From assembly GCF_014646355.1 (NCBI RefSeq), contig NZ_BMNH01000006.1:216232-280231 (forward strand): a stretch of DNA of 64,000 nucleotides. Direction: 5' to 3'. Position 1 is the stretch's first letter; each line of letters opens with the position of its first letter. Both the position numbers and the translations under genes were made by a program. Positions 32,936 to 42,660 of this stretch are shown piece by piece. The notes under the pieces were generated by a model. That model searched no databases and was not told where the DNA came from. It saw nothing but the letters and a program-made list of their open reading frames with translations. The stretch comes from Nonomuraea cavernae. GTDB taxonomy: Bacteria > Actinomycetota > Actinomycetes > Streptosporangiales > Streptosporangiaceae.

Positions 32936-33384
32936 CAGGCCGCTCCTCCGCGCTCGACGATCGTGTTGTAGCTGACGCAGACCGGCTCGCCGGCCACGGT
33001 CGTGATGTCGCTCCTGACCGTGAGCAACTCGTTGCGGCCGGCGCTGCGGATGTCGGTGATCGTCGAACTGGTGACCAGCTCGTCTCCCGCGTAGATCGGC
33101 CGGTGGTACTCGAACCGCTGCTCGCCGTGGACCACCATGGCGAAGTTGAGGCCGAGGTCGGGATCGGCCAGCGCCTCGCCACCGCTCTGCAGGCTGAACG
33201 CGATGGGGAAGGTCGGTGGTGCGACCACGTCGGGGTGCCCGGCGGCCTGGGCTGCCTCCTTGTCGCGGTAGATCGGGTTGTGATCACCGATCGCCGCGGC
33301 GAACTCCCTGATCTTCACCCGGCTGACCTCGTACGGGGTCGTGGACGCGTACGTCCTTCCAACGAAGTCACGGTTCAAGGCCAT
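32935..33384 (-). CDS. hadA: MaoC-like dehydratase partner subunit, HadA type
   Basis: 149 residues with the FAS1-type/MaoC N-terminal hotdog fold: RTYASTTPYEVSRVKIREFA, AIGDHNPIYRDKEAAQ, APPTFPIAFSLQSGGE. It lacks the complete catalytic Asp/His pair of HadB and serves as the non-catalytic partner that binds the acyl chain in the mycobacterial enzyme. GGGAG lies 8 nt upstream of the ATG. It is transcribed after rpmG and the two tRNAs, the standard actinobacterial order. Confidence 0.9.
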   Translation of the reverse strand: MALNRDFVGRTYASTTPYEVSRVKIREFAAAIGDHNPIYRDKEAAQAAGHPDVVAPPTFPIAFSLQSGGEALADPDLGLNFAMVVHGEQRFEYHRPIYAGDELVTSSTITDIRSAGRNELLTVRSDITTVAGEPVCVSYNTIVERGGAA

Positions 33385-33542
33385 CTGTGCTCCCTCGCAG
33401 GTCCGCCGACGTTGGAGCAGACGCTAACAGAACAAGGTTCGGCTGTCGCCGGGGACCTCCGCGATTTTGCCCGCGCCGGGAAGGTGGACACGCGGCAGCG
33501 GGATGGGGAGACGAACCGCCGGAACGGAGTTCAGACACGACA

Positions 33543-33571
33543 AACCGGCGCCCACGGTCGGGACGCCGGTT
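33543..33571 (-). terminator. Weak hairpin between rpmG and hadA
   Basis: An 8-bp stem (AACCGGCG/CGCCGGTT) with a 13-nt loop, 50 nt after the rpmG stop. It could terminate or attenuate the rpmG transcript before hadA. Confidence 0.45.
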
Positions 33572-33623
33572 GTGCGATGTGAACCAGGCAGGTCCTGCCC
33601 GGCAAGACCGCGCTCGGGAAGAG

Positions 33624-33788
33624 CTAGCGGGTCTCGCGGTGCGCGCGGTGGCAGCGGCAGTTGGGGCAGTACTTCTTCAGCTCAAGCCGATCCGGGTCGT
33701 TTCGCCGGTTCTTCCGCGTGATGTAGTTGCGGTGCTTGCACTCCTGGCAGGCCAGCGTGATCTTCGGCCTAACGTCGGTGGCAGCCAC
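33624..33788 (-). CDS. rpmG: 50S ribosomal protein L33
   Basis: 54 residues with GTG start at 33788. It is the zinc-binding C+ form: Cys pairs CQEC and CPNC with [20 protein letters not shown] between. In actinobacteria a C- paralogue often replaces it under zinc limitation. It lies directly downstream of tRNA-Met and tRNA-Thr, as in many actinobacterial genomes. Confidence 0.96.
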   Translation of the reverse strand: MAATDVRPKITLACQECKHRNYITRKNRRNDPDRLELKKYCPNCRCHRAHRETR

Positions 33789-33858
33789 GTGGGAGTGCCT
33801 TTCTACGTTCGGGATTAGGACATGCCCCAACTCAGGTCGACGACCTGAGAAAGGGCAG

Positions 33859-33932
33859 TAGCGGAGGCCGGACTTGAACCGGCGACACAACGATTATGAG
33901 CCGTTTGCTCTGCCTGACTGAGCTACTCCGCC
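33859..33932 (-). tRNA. tRNA-Met (CAT)
   Basis: A 74-nt cloverleaf: acceptor GGCGGAG pairing with CTCCGCT (one G-U), D arm TAGCTCAGTCAGGCAGAGCA, anticodon loop with CAT in GGCTCATAATC, and T arm GCCGGTTCAAGTCCGGC. CCA is not encoded. The anticodon-stem and D-arm pattern is that of elongator methionine tRNA. Confidence 0.93.
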
Positions 33933-34060
33933 TTTGAGCCGGACGAAAGCCCCGGCCCGTAGAGGATACCCGACCTGGGGAGCGCATACGAACTCCGCCT
34001 GGTCAGGTGAGGTGCTCCTAGTATGCCCCAAGAACACCCGACCACTGAAATCAACAACAA

Positions 34061-34090
34061 GAGCCCCACCTGAGATTCCCGGTGAGGCTC
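34061..34090 (-). terminator. Rho-independent terminator after tRNA-Thr
   Basis: On the minus strand GAGCCTCACC pairs with GGTGGGGCTC (9 of 10), followed by TTGTTGTTGATTTC. It lies 9 nt beyond the tRNA-Thr 3' end and is one of the few U-rich terminators in the window. Confidence 0.75.
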
Positions 34091-34098
34091 GTCCAAGC

Positions 34099-34174
34099 TG
34101 GAGCCCCCAAACGGAATCGAACCGTTGACCTTCTCCTTACCATGGAGACGCTCTGCCGACTGAGCTATAGGGGC
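34099..34174 (-). tRNA. tRNA-Thr (GGT)
   Basis: A 76-nt cloverleaf with encoded CCA: acceptor GCCCCTA with TGGGGGC, anticodon stem TCTCC/GGAGA with loop ATGGTAA (anticodon GGT), and T arm AACGGTTCGATTCCGTT. Followed by a terminator and then tRNA-Met. Confidence 0.94.
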
Positions 34175-34241
34175 CTGTCCGCGCTGCGGACAGGTGTAAC
34201 CATACACGGGGTCCAGCCATGATGCGAACTTGTCGGGACGA

Positions 34242-34445
34242 CTATCCGACGGCCTCATAGCCCCGCTGCCGGGGCAGCTCGACGACCTCGCAGAGATCGG
34301 CGAGGTCGACGTGCCGGGCCACCTCGGCGACGGAGACGCAGTCGGCGACGAGCCACCCGTCACGGCGTACGCGCAGCACCTGCCGCCCCGCGCGCACCAC
34401 CGGGATCACCTCGATGCCACCCGTGCCCACCCATCGCCTGTCCAT
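34242..34445 (-). CDS. Small hypothetical protein (67 aa)
   Basis: 67 residues with no recognised domain. It is mainly beta in pattern (IEVIPVVRAGRQVLRVRRDG, then WLVADCVSVAEVARHVDLAD, then LCEVVELP), with a single Cys pair. Codon use is normal. I recall similar short proteins near this tRNA block in related genomes, but cannot name a family. Ribosome-binding site is weak. Confidence 0.62.
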   Translation of the reverse strand: MDRRWVGTGGIEVIPVVRAGRQVLRVRRDGWLVADCVSVAEVARHVDLADLCEVVELPRQRGYEAVG

Positions 34446-34518
34446 AGCGGCACACAGTAGTCCTCGGGTCTCTCAATTTCCGAGACGTGACACGCGTTAC
34501 AGCCATACCAAGACGGCC

Positions 34519-35046
34519 TCAGAGCCGGTAGAAACCGGCGAAGTCCCTGATCCGGCCGATCGGGTCGACCCGGACGACGGCTCCCGTCTCGGGGGCGTTG
34601 ATCATCTTTCCATCACCCAGATAGATGCCGACGTGGTGGGTTTTGACTCGCTTTTTCGTGATTTTCCCGAAGAAGACTAAGTCGCCGGGTCTGGCGATCC
34701 GCACCCGGCGCATCTTCTGTACATGGTCATCGGTGTTACCCGGGCCCAGCACGTCCGCCCCGTGCGCCAGCGCGTACACCCACCGAGTGAAACCCGAGCA
34801 GTCGAGCCCCCGCGTGTCGGCCGCCGGGCAGGGTTTGATCCTGCCGGTGTAGCCCAGGCAGGTGCCCTTCGACGGACCCGGATCCTCGGCGTGTCCCCCG
34901 CCCCACGCGTAGACGATCTCCCGCTTCTCGATCGCGAACGCGATCCGCACGATCTCCGGTAAGACGTTCGTCCGGAACGGCACCGCCCCCGTGGCTGTCA
35001 CCAGGACGAGGACGGTCACCAGTGCCAGCCGGCGCCTCCCCGACAC
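34519..35046 (-). CDS. Secreted NlpC/P60 family peptidoglycan hydrolase
   Basis: 175 residues. An N-terminal hydrophobic signal (RRRLALVTVLVLVTATGAVP) is followed by an NlpC/P60 domain: nucleophile Cys83 in GLDCSGFTRWVYA, His138 in THHVGIYLGDG, and a polar third residue in INAPETG. It should cleave D-Glu/meso-DAP bonds in cell-wall stem peptides. The extra Cys-containing loop (GTCLGYTGRIKPCP) may be disulfide-bonded. The GTG at 35046 has GGGGAG upstream. Confidence 0.9.
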   Translation of the reverse strand: MSGRRRLALVTVLVLVTATGAVPFRTNVLPEIVRIAFAIEKREIVYAWGGGHAEDPGPSKGTCLGYTGRIKPCPAADTRGLDCSGFTRWVYALAHGADVLGPGNTDDHVQKMRRVRIARPGDLVFFGKITKKRVKTHHVGIYLGDGKMINAPETGAVVRVDPIGRIRDFAGFYRL

Positions 35047-35251
35047 CCCGAACTCCCCTCGCCCGCCCGAACTTCCCCCTTATTGATCCTGCCTTATGGC
35101 GTTAAAAGTCGCGCAGAAGGAGTGCGCCGGGAGCCGCTCCGCCCGTTCGCCGGAAAAACTTTCACGAACGCCGATAACCGCATGTCAGCGGCCCTCGAAA
35201 CGCCCTGACGAGGCCGCCGCCCTCATGGCTGTTTCCGCTGGTCAGAGCCGT

Positions 35252-35266
35252 ATGTGAACGTCACAT
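35252..35266. promoter_or_regulatory. Short perfect palindrome upstream of the ABC exporter
   Basis: ATGTGAACGTCACAT: 6-bp arms around ACG, 100 nt before the DrrA-like start. The TGTGA/TCACA halves recall CRP sites, but the spacer is 3 rather than 6 nt, so another regulator is likely. The rest of 35047-35365 shows no gene. Confidence 0.4.
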
Positions 35267-35365
35267 TCGCGTTTGCCAAATCCGGTTTCCGCGCCCCAAG
35301 ATGAATTCCGATCCCGAACGGCCCCCGACCAGGGGTTTCTTCGCCATGCCCGGAGGAGCACGACC

Positions 35366-36307
35366 ATGATCCACGCCCGGGGACTGACCCGAGTGTTCAA
35401 GGTGAAAAAACAGACCGTCGAAGCCGTCCGCGGCATCGACCTCGACGTCGAGAGCGGACAGCTGGTCGCCTTCCTCGGCCCGAACGGCGCCGGCAAGTCC
35501 ACCACGCTGCGCATGCTCACCACCCTGCTCCCCCCCACCGGCGGCACCGCCACCGTGGCCGGTCACGACGTGGGGCGCGAGCCTGCCAAGGTCCGCGCCC
35601 GCATCGGCTACGTCGGCCAGAAGAGCAGCGCCGGCGAGAACTTCCGCGCCCGCGACGAGCTGGTCATCCAGGGCCGCGCCTACGGCCTCGGCACGTCCCA
35701 GGCCCGTGAGCGCGCCGACGAGCTGCTCGACCTGCTCGACCTCGGCCCGCTCGCCCAGCGCAAGCCCGGCACGCTCTCCGGCGGCCAGCGACGCCGCCTC
35801 GACATCGCGCTCGGCCTCATCCACCGCCCCGACCTGCTCTTCCTCGACGAGCCCTCCACCGGCCTCGACCCGCAGAGCCGCGCCGACATCTGGACGCACA
35901 TCCTGCGGCTGCGCGAGGCGTACGGCACGACGCTCTTTCTGACCACCCACTACCTGGAGGAGGCCGACAGCATGGCCGAGCGGGTGGTGATCATCGACAA
36001 CGGCCGGATCATCGCGGACGGCACCGCCGCGCAGCTCAAGAACGACCTGGCCGGCGACCAGATCACGATCACCACGGACACCGAGCAGGAGGCGGAGACG
36101 GCGGCGCGGATCGGCGACGGCACCGCCGAAGGCACGACCGTCCGGCTCCGGGTGGGCAACGCGGCGGCGGCCCTGCCGGAGTACCTGCGCGCACTGGAGG
36201 CGGCCGGCGTCAAGGCCGCCACCGCCGAGACCACCCGTCCCACGCTCGACGACGTGTTCCTGACGCTCACCGGAAGGAGCCTCACCGATGACGACATTCC
36301 TGCGTGA
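35366..36307 (+). CDS. ABC exporter ATP-binding protein (DrrA type)
   Basis: 313 residues. Walker A GPNGAGKST near 37-45, signature LSGGQRRRLDIAL near 137, Walker B LLFLDEPST near 157, and switch His in FLTTHYLEEAD. The C-terminal DrrA extension ends LDDVFLTLTGRSL, typical of daunorubicin-resistance-type ATPases. The ATG at 35366 has GGAGGA upstream. It overlaps the permease gene by 20 nt. Confidence 0.93.
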   Translation: MIHARGLTRVFKVKKQTVEAVRGIDLDVESGQLVAFLGPNGAGKSTTLRMLTTLLPPTGGTATVAGHDVGREPAKVRARIGYVGQKSSAGENFRARDELVIQGRAYGLGTSQARERADELLDLLDLGPLAQRKPGTLSGGQRRRLDIALGLIHRPDLLFLDEPSTGLDPQSRADIWTHILRLREAYGTTLFLTTHYLEEADSMAERVVIIDNGRIIADGTAAQLKNDLAGDQITITTDTEQEAETAARIGDGTAEGTTVRLRVGNAAAALPEYLRALEAAGVKAATAETTRPTLDDVFLTLTGRSLTDDDIPA

Positions 36308-37031
36308 CACCGCGACGGTCTTCACCCGCGAGATCACACCCGCCGTCCGCGAGCCGGTCGGCCTGCTCTTCGACATGGGGCAGCCGCTGCTGTTCCTGTT
36401 CCTGTTCGGCTCGCTGCTGGACGGGGCGGTGGGCTCGTCCTGGCAGTGGTTCGTGCCGGGCATCCTGGTGATGATGTGCCTGTCGGGGCCGATGGCCGCC
36501 GGCTACACGCTGCTGGTCGACCTGATCGGCGGCTCGATGGAGCGCATGCTGGTCACCCCGATGAACCGGACGGCCATGCTGGTCGGCAGGACGATGAAGG
36601 CGATGGTGATCCTGCTGGCCCAGGCCGTGCTGATCATCGTGCTGGCGTTGCCGCTCGGTTTCCAGCTGCACCCGGCGGGCGTGCTGGCCGGGCTGGCCAT
36701 GCTGGTCGCCTTGGGGATCGGCCTCGGCGCCCTGTCGTTCGTGCTGGCCATCAAGTCGGCCCCGGACGGCACCCTGTTCTACATCGTGACCCAGGTCCTG
36801 TTGTTCCCCCTGTTGCTGCTCTCGGGTGTGCTCCTACCGATCGACGCCGGGCCCGGCTGGCTGCGGGTGATCGGCCATCTCAACCCGATCACCTACATCG
36901 TCGACGCCCAGCGCGCGCTGTTCGCCGGCGACCTCACCGCCCCCTCCGTCCTGTACGGCACCGCCGCCACGCTGGTGGTCGCCGTCGTCGGCCTCGTGCT
37001 CGGCAACCGGGCCATGCGTCAGGGCGTGTAG
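36288..37031 (+). CDS. ABC-2 type permease (DrrB type)
   Basis: 247 residues, six hydrophobic segments, ABC-2 family pattern: an N-terminal amphipathic helix (TREITPAVREPVGLLFDMG), then VPGILVMMCLSGPMAAGYTL, EGG-like region MERMLVTPMNRTAMLVGRTM, and LPIDAGPGWLRVIGHLNPIT. Together with the ATPase it should export a hydrophobic drug or lipid. The stop region is tandemly duplicated. Confidence 0.92.
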   Translation: MTTFLRDTATVFTREITPAVREPVGLLFDMGQPLLFLFLFGSLLDGAVGSSWQWFVPGILVMMCLSGPMAAGYTLLVDLIGGSMERMLVTPMNRTAMLVGRTMKAMVILLAQAVLIIVLALPLGFQLHPAGVLAGLAMLVALGIGLGALSFVLAIKSAPDGTLFYIVTQVLLFPLLLLSGVLLPIDAGPGWLRVIGHLNPITYIVDAQRALFAGDLTAPSVLYGTAATLVVAVVGLVLGNRAMRQGV

Positions 37032-37044
37032 GAGGCGTGTAGGA
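37023..37044. repeat. 11-bp tandem duplication over the permease stop codon
   Basis: GGCGTGTAGGA occurs twice head to tail; the first copy contains the TAG stop. An exact duplicate of the gene's 3' end. Confidence 0.85.
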
Positions 37045-37112
37045 GCTGAAGGGCGACCAGGCCGGCTGCCGGTGATCATGGGCTTCGGCCCACGGCGCCG
37101 GCCCGGCCCCGG

Positions 37113-37340
37113 TCAGCCGGCGGGCGCCCCCGCGGCCAACTCCTTCACGTCCTGGGTGGTCAGCCGCTTGCCACCGATCGCCCAGTCGCCGCTCTTGACC
37201 TCCTCGATGACGACCAGCGTCACCGGGCGCATGGCCTCCCCCTCGACGCCGACCATCGCGTCGGTGAGCGCCGTGACCATCTCGGCCTTCTGGGCCTCGG
37301 TGAACACCCCTTCGATGACCTTCACATTGACCAACGGCAT
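37113..37340 (-). CDS. 4-oxalocrotonate tautomerase family protein
   Basis: 75 residues. Pro2, the catalytic base after Met removal, is followed by LVNVKVIEGVFTEAQKAEMV. The family segment RPVTLVVIEEVKSGDWAIGGK is present, then a short tail. Subunits form hexamers; the substrate is unknown. It converges with the ABC permease. Confidence 0.9.
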   Translation of the reverse strand: MPLVNVKVIEGVFTEAQKAEMVTALTDAMVGVEGEAMRPVTLVVIEEVKSGDWAIGGKRLTTQDVKELAAGAPAG

Positions 37341-37481
37341 GGGACTTCTCCTTCGGTGTGGATGCCGGCCGCGTCAGGCGCCGGCCACGCGAACCCTCCC
37401 GTGCCGGCGTCTGAACGGTGTGCGGCCTCTTCCATCTCCTTCTCACCATGCCCGGCAGCGGGCGAGCCTCCCACCCGCCGC

Positions 37482-38210
37482 CTAGGATCCGGTCACCTGT
37501 CGCACCCGGTCGAGGTCGGGACCGCGGTAGAACCGCTCGGGGATCCGGGCCAGCGTGGACGGGTGCGCCTGCGGCCCGAGGCCGTACAGCTTCTGGAAGC
37601 TCATGATCAACGGCCGCCAGGCGTCGGGGTCGATGTGATCGTCGGTGCCCGCCAGCCGGATCTCGTCGTGCACCCAGAGGCGGCACACGCGCACCTCGAA
37701 CGCCATGATGCCGCCGCGCTGCGCCTCGTCCTCGTCTGCCACCGGGTGAACCGCCTCGACCACGGCCTCCATGGCCACCGGGCATTCGGCCACGCGCGGC
37801 GGCCGGACCGTCTCCGACTCCACCGGGGTGAGCCCGGCGCGGCCGAACTTGTCACGCACGTAGCGGTAGCCCCGCTCGTGCTTGCGCTCGGGGACCGGAT
37901 CGCGGCCGGTGGTCAGCGCGAGCCGGTCGACGGCCGCGGCCAGCCGGTCGGAGGGCAGGTTGAGGACGCATTCGCGGGCTCGGAGCAGGTTCCGCGCCGT
38001 CTGGGACCGCGCGCCCAGGCCCAGCATGCTCCGCCAGCCGAGCCAGAACGCCGACGACATGGGGGCCAGGTTGGGGGTGTCGTCCTCGTTCATCGTGGAG
38101 ATCAGCACGACCGGGGTGCCGAAGTAGAGGATGTTGGACTCTATGGGGGTGTGCGTCGCTGTCACACGATCCACTGTCGTTCCAGGCGGGCGGCGGAGGC
38201 TGGCAGCCAT
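37482..38210 (-). CDS. Flavin reductase-like FMN-binding protein
   Basis: 242 residues. The split-barrel FMN fold is seen in SNILYFGTPVVLISTMNEDD, then NLAPMSSAFWLGWRSMLGLG and SQTARNLLRARECVLNLPSD. The C-terminal half includes EVRVCRLWVHDEI. The start is uncertain: an ATG at 38210 has AGGA upstream, while a GTG at 38165 (TATHTPIES) begins nearer the conserved part. It is probably an NAD(P)H:FMN or related oxidoreductase. Confidence 0.82.
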   Translation of the reverse strand: MAASLRRPPGTTVDRVTATHTPIESNILYFGTPVVLISTMNEDDTPNLAPMSSAFWLGWRSMLGLGARSQTARNLLRARECVLNLPSDRLAAAVDRLALTTGRDPVPERKHERGYRYVRDKFGRAGLTPVESETVRPPRVAECPVAMEAVVEAVHPVADEDEAQRGGIMAFEVRVCRLWVHDEIRLAGTDDHIDPDAWRPLIMSFQKLYGLGPQAHPSTLARIPERFYRGPDLDRVRQVTGS

Positions 38211-38347
38211 CGGACGTCCTGTTCGCCTGCCCCAAACTTCTTGTAACGCCATTTATCAAGAGTAACGGCCACATTACGGAATCTATCGGGCATTGCTCTG
38301 GGCTCTTTGGACCGATACAAAACCTTCTCAAACACGGAAGGTGAGGC

Positions 38348-38845
38348 ATGGGGAAACTGTCCGAGCGGGGAGGCCGCCTAATGCGCGTGGCGGCCACGGC
38401 AGCCGCGGCGGCCGGCGGAGCGCTGGCCGCCGGTGTCGTCATCGGCATGACGGCTCGCCTGCTGATGAGCGCGATCACGGTGGCCGCCGCCGAGGAGAGC
38501 ACCTTCACCGCCGCCGGCACCGCAGGGGTGATGATGGTCTTCACCGTCCTCGCCGTGCCCGCCGCCGTGACGGCGGTCGCGCCGGCCGTGGTGCGGGTGG
38601 CCGGCCGCTGGGTGACCGCGGCGGTCACGGGCTGGGGCATGGCGACCAACGGCTTCGCCGACGGCGCGGCCGTCATCCTGGCCCCCGACTCCCGCATGTC
38701 GCTCATCGTGGTGATCGTCGTGGCCTTCGGCGCGACCGTGGTCGCCCACGGGATGTTCGCGCAGTTCGTGGCGAGACGCCTGGCTGAACGCCTGGCCGGT
38801 GCGCCCGCCACGACGCCCCTGCCGGGCACCACGGCTCCCGCCTGA
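38348..38845 (+). CDS. Hypothetical membrane protein
   Basis: 165 residues with four hydrophobic segments (about 10-35, 55-80, 85-100 and 112-135), a basic N-terminus, and a Pro/Thr-rich tail. No family recognised. AAGGTGAGGC precedes the ATG. It converges with a PPOX-type gene. Confidence 0.65.
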   Translation: MGKLSERGGRLMRVAATAAAAAGGALAAGVVIGMTARLLMSAITVAAAEESTFTAAGTAGVMMVFTVLAVPAAVTAVAPAVVRVAGRWVTAAVTGWGMATNGFADGAAVILAPDSRMSLIVVIVVAFGATVVAHGMFAQFVARRLAERLAGAPATTPLPGTTAPA

Positions 38846-38849
38846 GCCA

Positions 38850-38896
38850 CCGGGCCGGCCCTATCCCGCCCGACGCTCCGGGCCGGCGCTATTCCG
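38850..38896. repeat. 19-bp imperfect direct repeat over the PPOX stop codon
   Basis: CCGGGCCGGCCCTATCCCG at 38850-38868 and CCGGGCCGGCGCTATTCCG at 38878-38896 match at 17 of 19. The second contains the stop codon of the minus-strand PPOX gene. Confidence 0.75.
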
Positions 38897-39302
38897 ACGA
38901 GGACCAGCCGGACCAGCGAAACACCTCCACCAGGATCACCGGCCCGTCCGGCCGGCCCGTCCGGTACTGGTCGTACTTCTCGGCCAGGGCGTCGATCGCC
39001 GACGCCCACGCCGTCCCGCTCTCGACGACGCGGGCGGAGCCGTCGGCGCGTACCCACCACAGGCGCGCCCAGTCGTCCTCGTAGTGGTCGGCCAGGAGCG
39101 TCACCCGGGGGTGCGCCCGGATGTTGCGCAGCCGCCTCAGGTTCGTCGTCGTCTTGGGTTTGCGGTCGATCGCGATCATGATCCGATCGCCGGTCACGGC
39201 GAACGTGACGGGCACCAGATGCGGCTCGCCGTCGCCGCTCACCGTGGCGAGGCGGGCGACCCGCTCACCGCGGAACCTCTCGCGAGCCCGCCGCGCGTCC
39301 AT
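38889..39302 (-). CDS. PPOX-class F420-dependent enzyme
   Basis: 137 residues. Split-barrel flavin/F420-binding protein: RGERVARLATVSGDGEPHLVPV, MIAIDRKPKTTTNLRRLRNI, and HPRVTLLADHYEDDWARLWWVR, the pattern of the TIGR03668-type PPOX family. Likely reduces a substrate with F420H2. It may link to an F420 economy also hinted at by the ABC importer near 47 kb, but that is a guess. Confidence 0.88.
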   Translation of the reverse strand: MDARRARERFRGERVARLATVSGDGEPHLVPVTFAVTGDRIMIAIDRKPKTTTNLRRLRNIRAHPRVTLLADHYEDDWARLWWVRADGSARVVESGTAWASAIDALAEKYDQYRTGRPDGPVILVEVFRWSGWSSSE

Positions 39303-39461
39303 CCGCCCATTCTCCGCCGTCCCCCTCAGATCCGCTCGACCGGGACTCCGCGCGCTCCCACTTCACGTCGGGGCACCAGGTCTGACCAGTCGGCAGGAGG
39401 GAGCGGCCCTCCCAGATGAAACGCCTCCCGACGCCGCCGGCCGCCGGACTAGGGTTCATGG

Positions 39462-41748
<2,287 letters not shown>

Positions 41749-42020
41749 CCGGCGACGTCCATCGGCACCTCTTTCCCCACGCTTTCGGCCGTGATATGTC
41801 ATTCGATTGATCAGTGATCGAAAATGGCGGTCAACCGGACGCCGACGCCTTCTGGTCGAACTCCCGGGAATTCGGTGTCGGTGGACGCTCGATCGCTCGT
41901 AGGCGGCCGTGCGCTCGACACCCGAACGCACCGCCCGGCCGGCGGATAAAAAGGGGAGGCGGCGGCCAGAACGACTCTGCCAGGCTGGTCGCTTTGCAGT
42001 TGAATGCGAAAGGAACGACC

Positions 42021-42431
42021 GTGCCTCGCTCCATCACGTTGATCCGCTCGACCGCCCTGTCCGACGTCGCCGAGTACGCGTACGCGGCCACCGCGCCCGC
42101 CGAGTCGCGGCTGATCTTCTTGGCCGGAGCCTGCCCGCTGAACGAGGACGGTTCGACGGCGGCCATCGGGGACTACACGGGTCAGGCGGTCAAGGCCATT
42201 GAGAACCTGCGGGTTGCGCTCGCCGCCTCCGGCGCATCGCTGCGCGACGTCATCAACACCAGGGTCCTCGTCGCGTCCACGCGGCAGGAGGACCTGGGGA
42301 GCGTCTGGCGGGTGGTCCGGGACTCGTTCGGTGATCACGATGTGCCGAGCACCCTGATGGGCGTCACCGTGCTCGGTTACGCCAACCAGCTCGTCGAGAT
42401 CGAAGCCGTCGCCGCCGTACTTGATTCCTGA
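42021..42431 (+). CDS. RidA-like protein without the canonical arginine
   Basis: 136 residues, YjgF/YER057c fold: RLIFLAGACPLNEDGST, DYTGQAVKAIENLRVALAAS, and VINTRVLVAST. The stretch where true RidA has the imine-binding Arg (P-x-R-S) reads DVPSTLMGVTVLGYANQLVE. So it may belong to a Rid subfamily without imine deaminase activity. GTG at 42021 with AAAGGA upstream fixes the start. Confidence 0.85.
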   Translation: MPRSITLIRSTALSDVAEYAYAATAPAESRLIFLAGACPLNEDGSTAAIGDYTGQAVKAIENLRVALAASGASLRDVINTRVLVASTRQEDLGSVWRVVRDSFGDHDVPSTLMGVTVLGYANQLVEIEAVAAVLDS

Positions 42432-42660
42432 GCCGCAGGTGTCCGACGGCGAGGGCTGCGGAAACCATCCGGGGCCTTCGTCGTTCCAGGACGCCGAGGC
42501 GATCACCGCCCTGTGGAGACACCCGTGGGGCGACCATACGACTGCCGGCGACATTCGTGCGTGGCGTGCATCGATGCGCGCCGTGCATCTTTTATAGTGT
42601 GGGTCCGTCTTTCGCTGCGGGCGGCCGGTGAACGGCTCCGCCCGAGAACAGGATGTGCCC

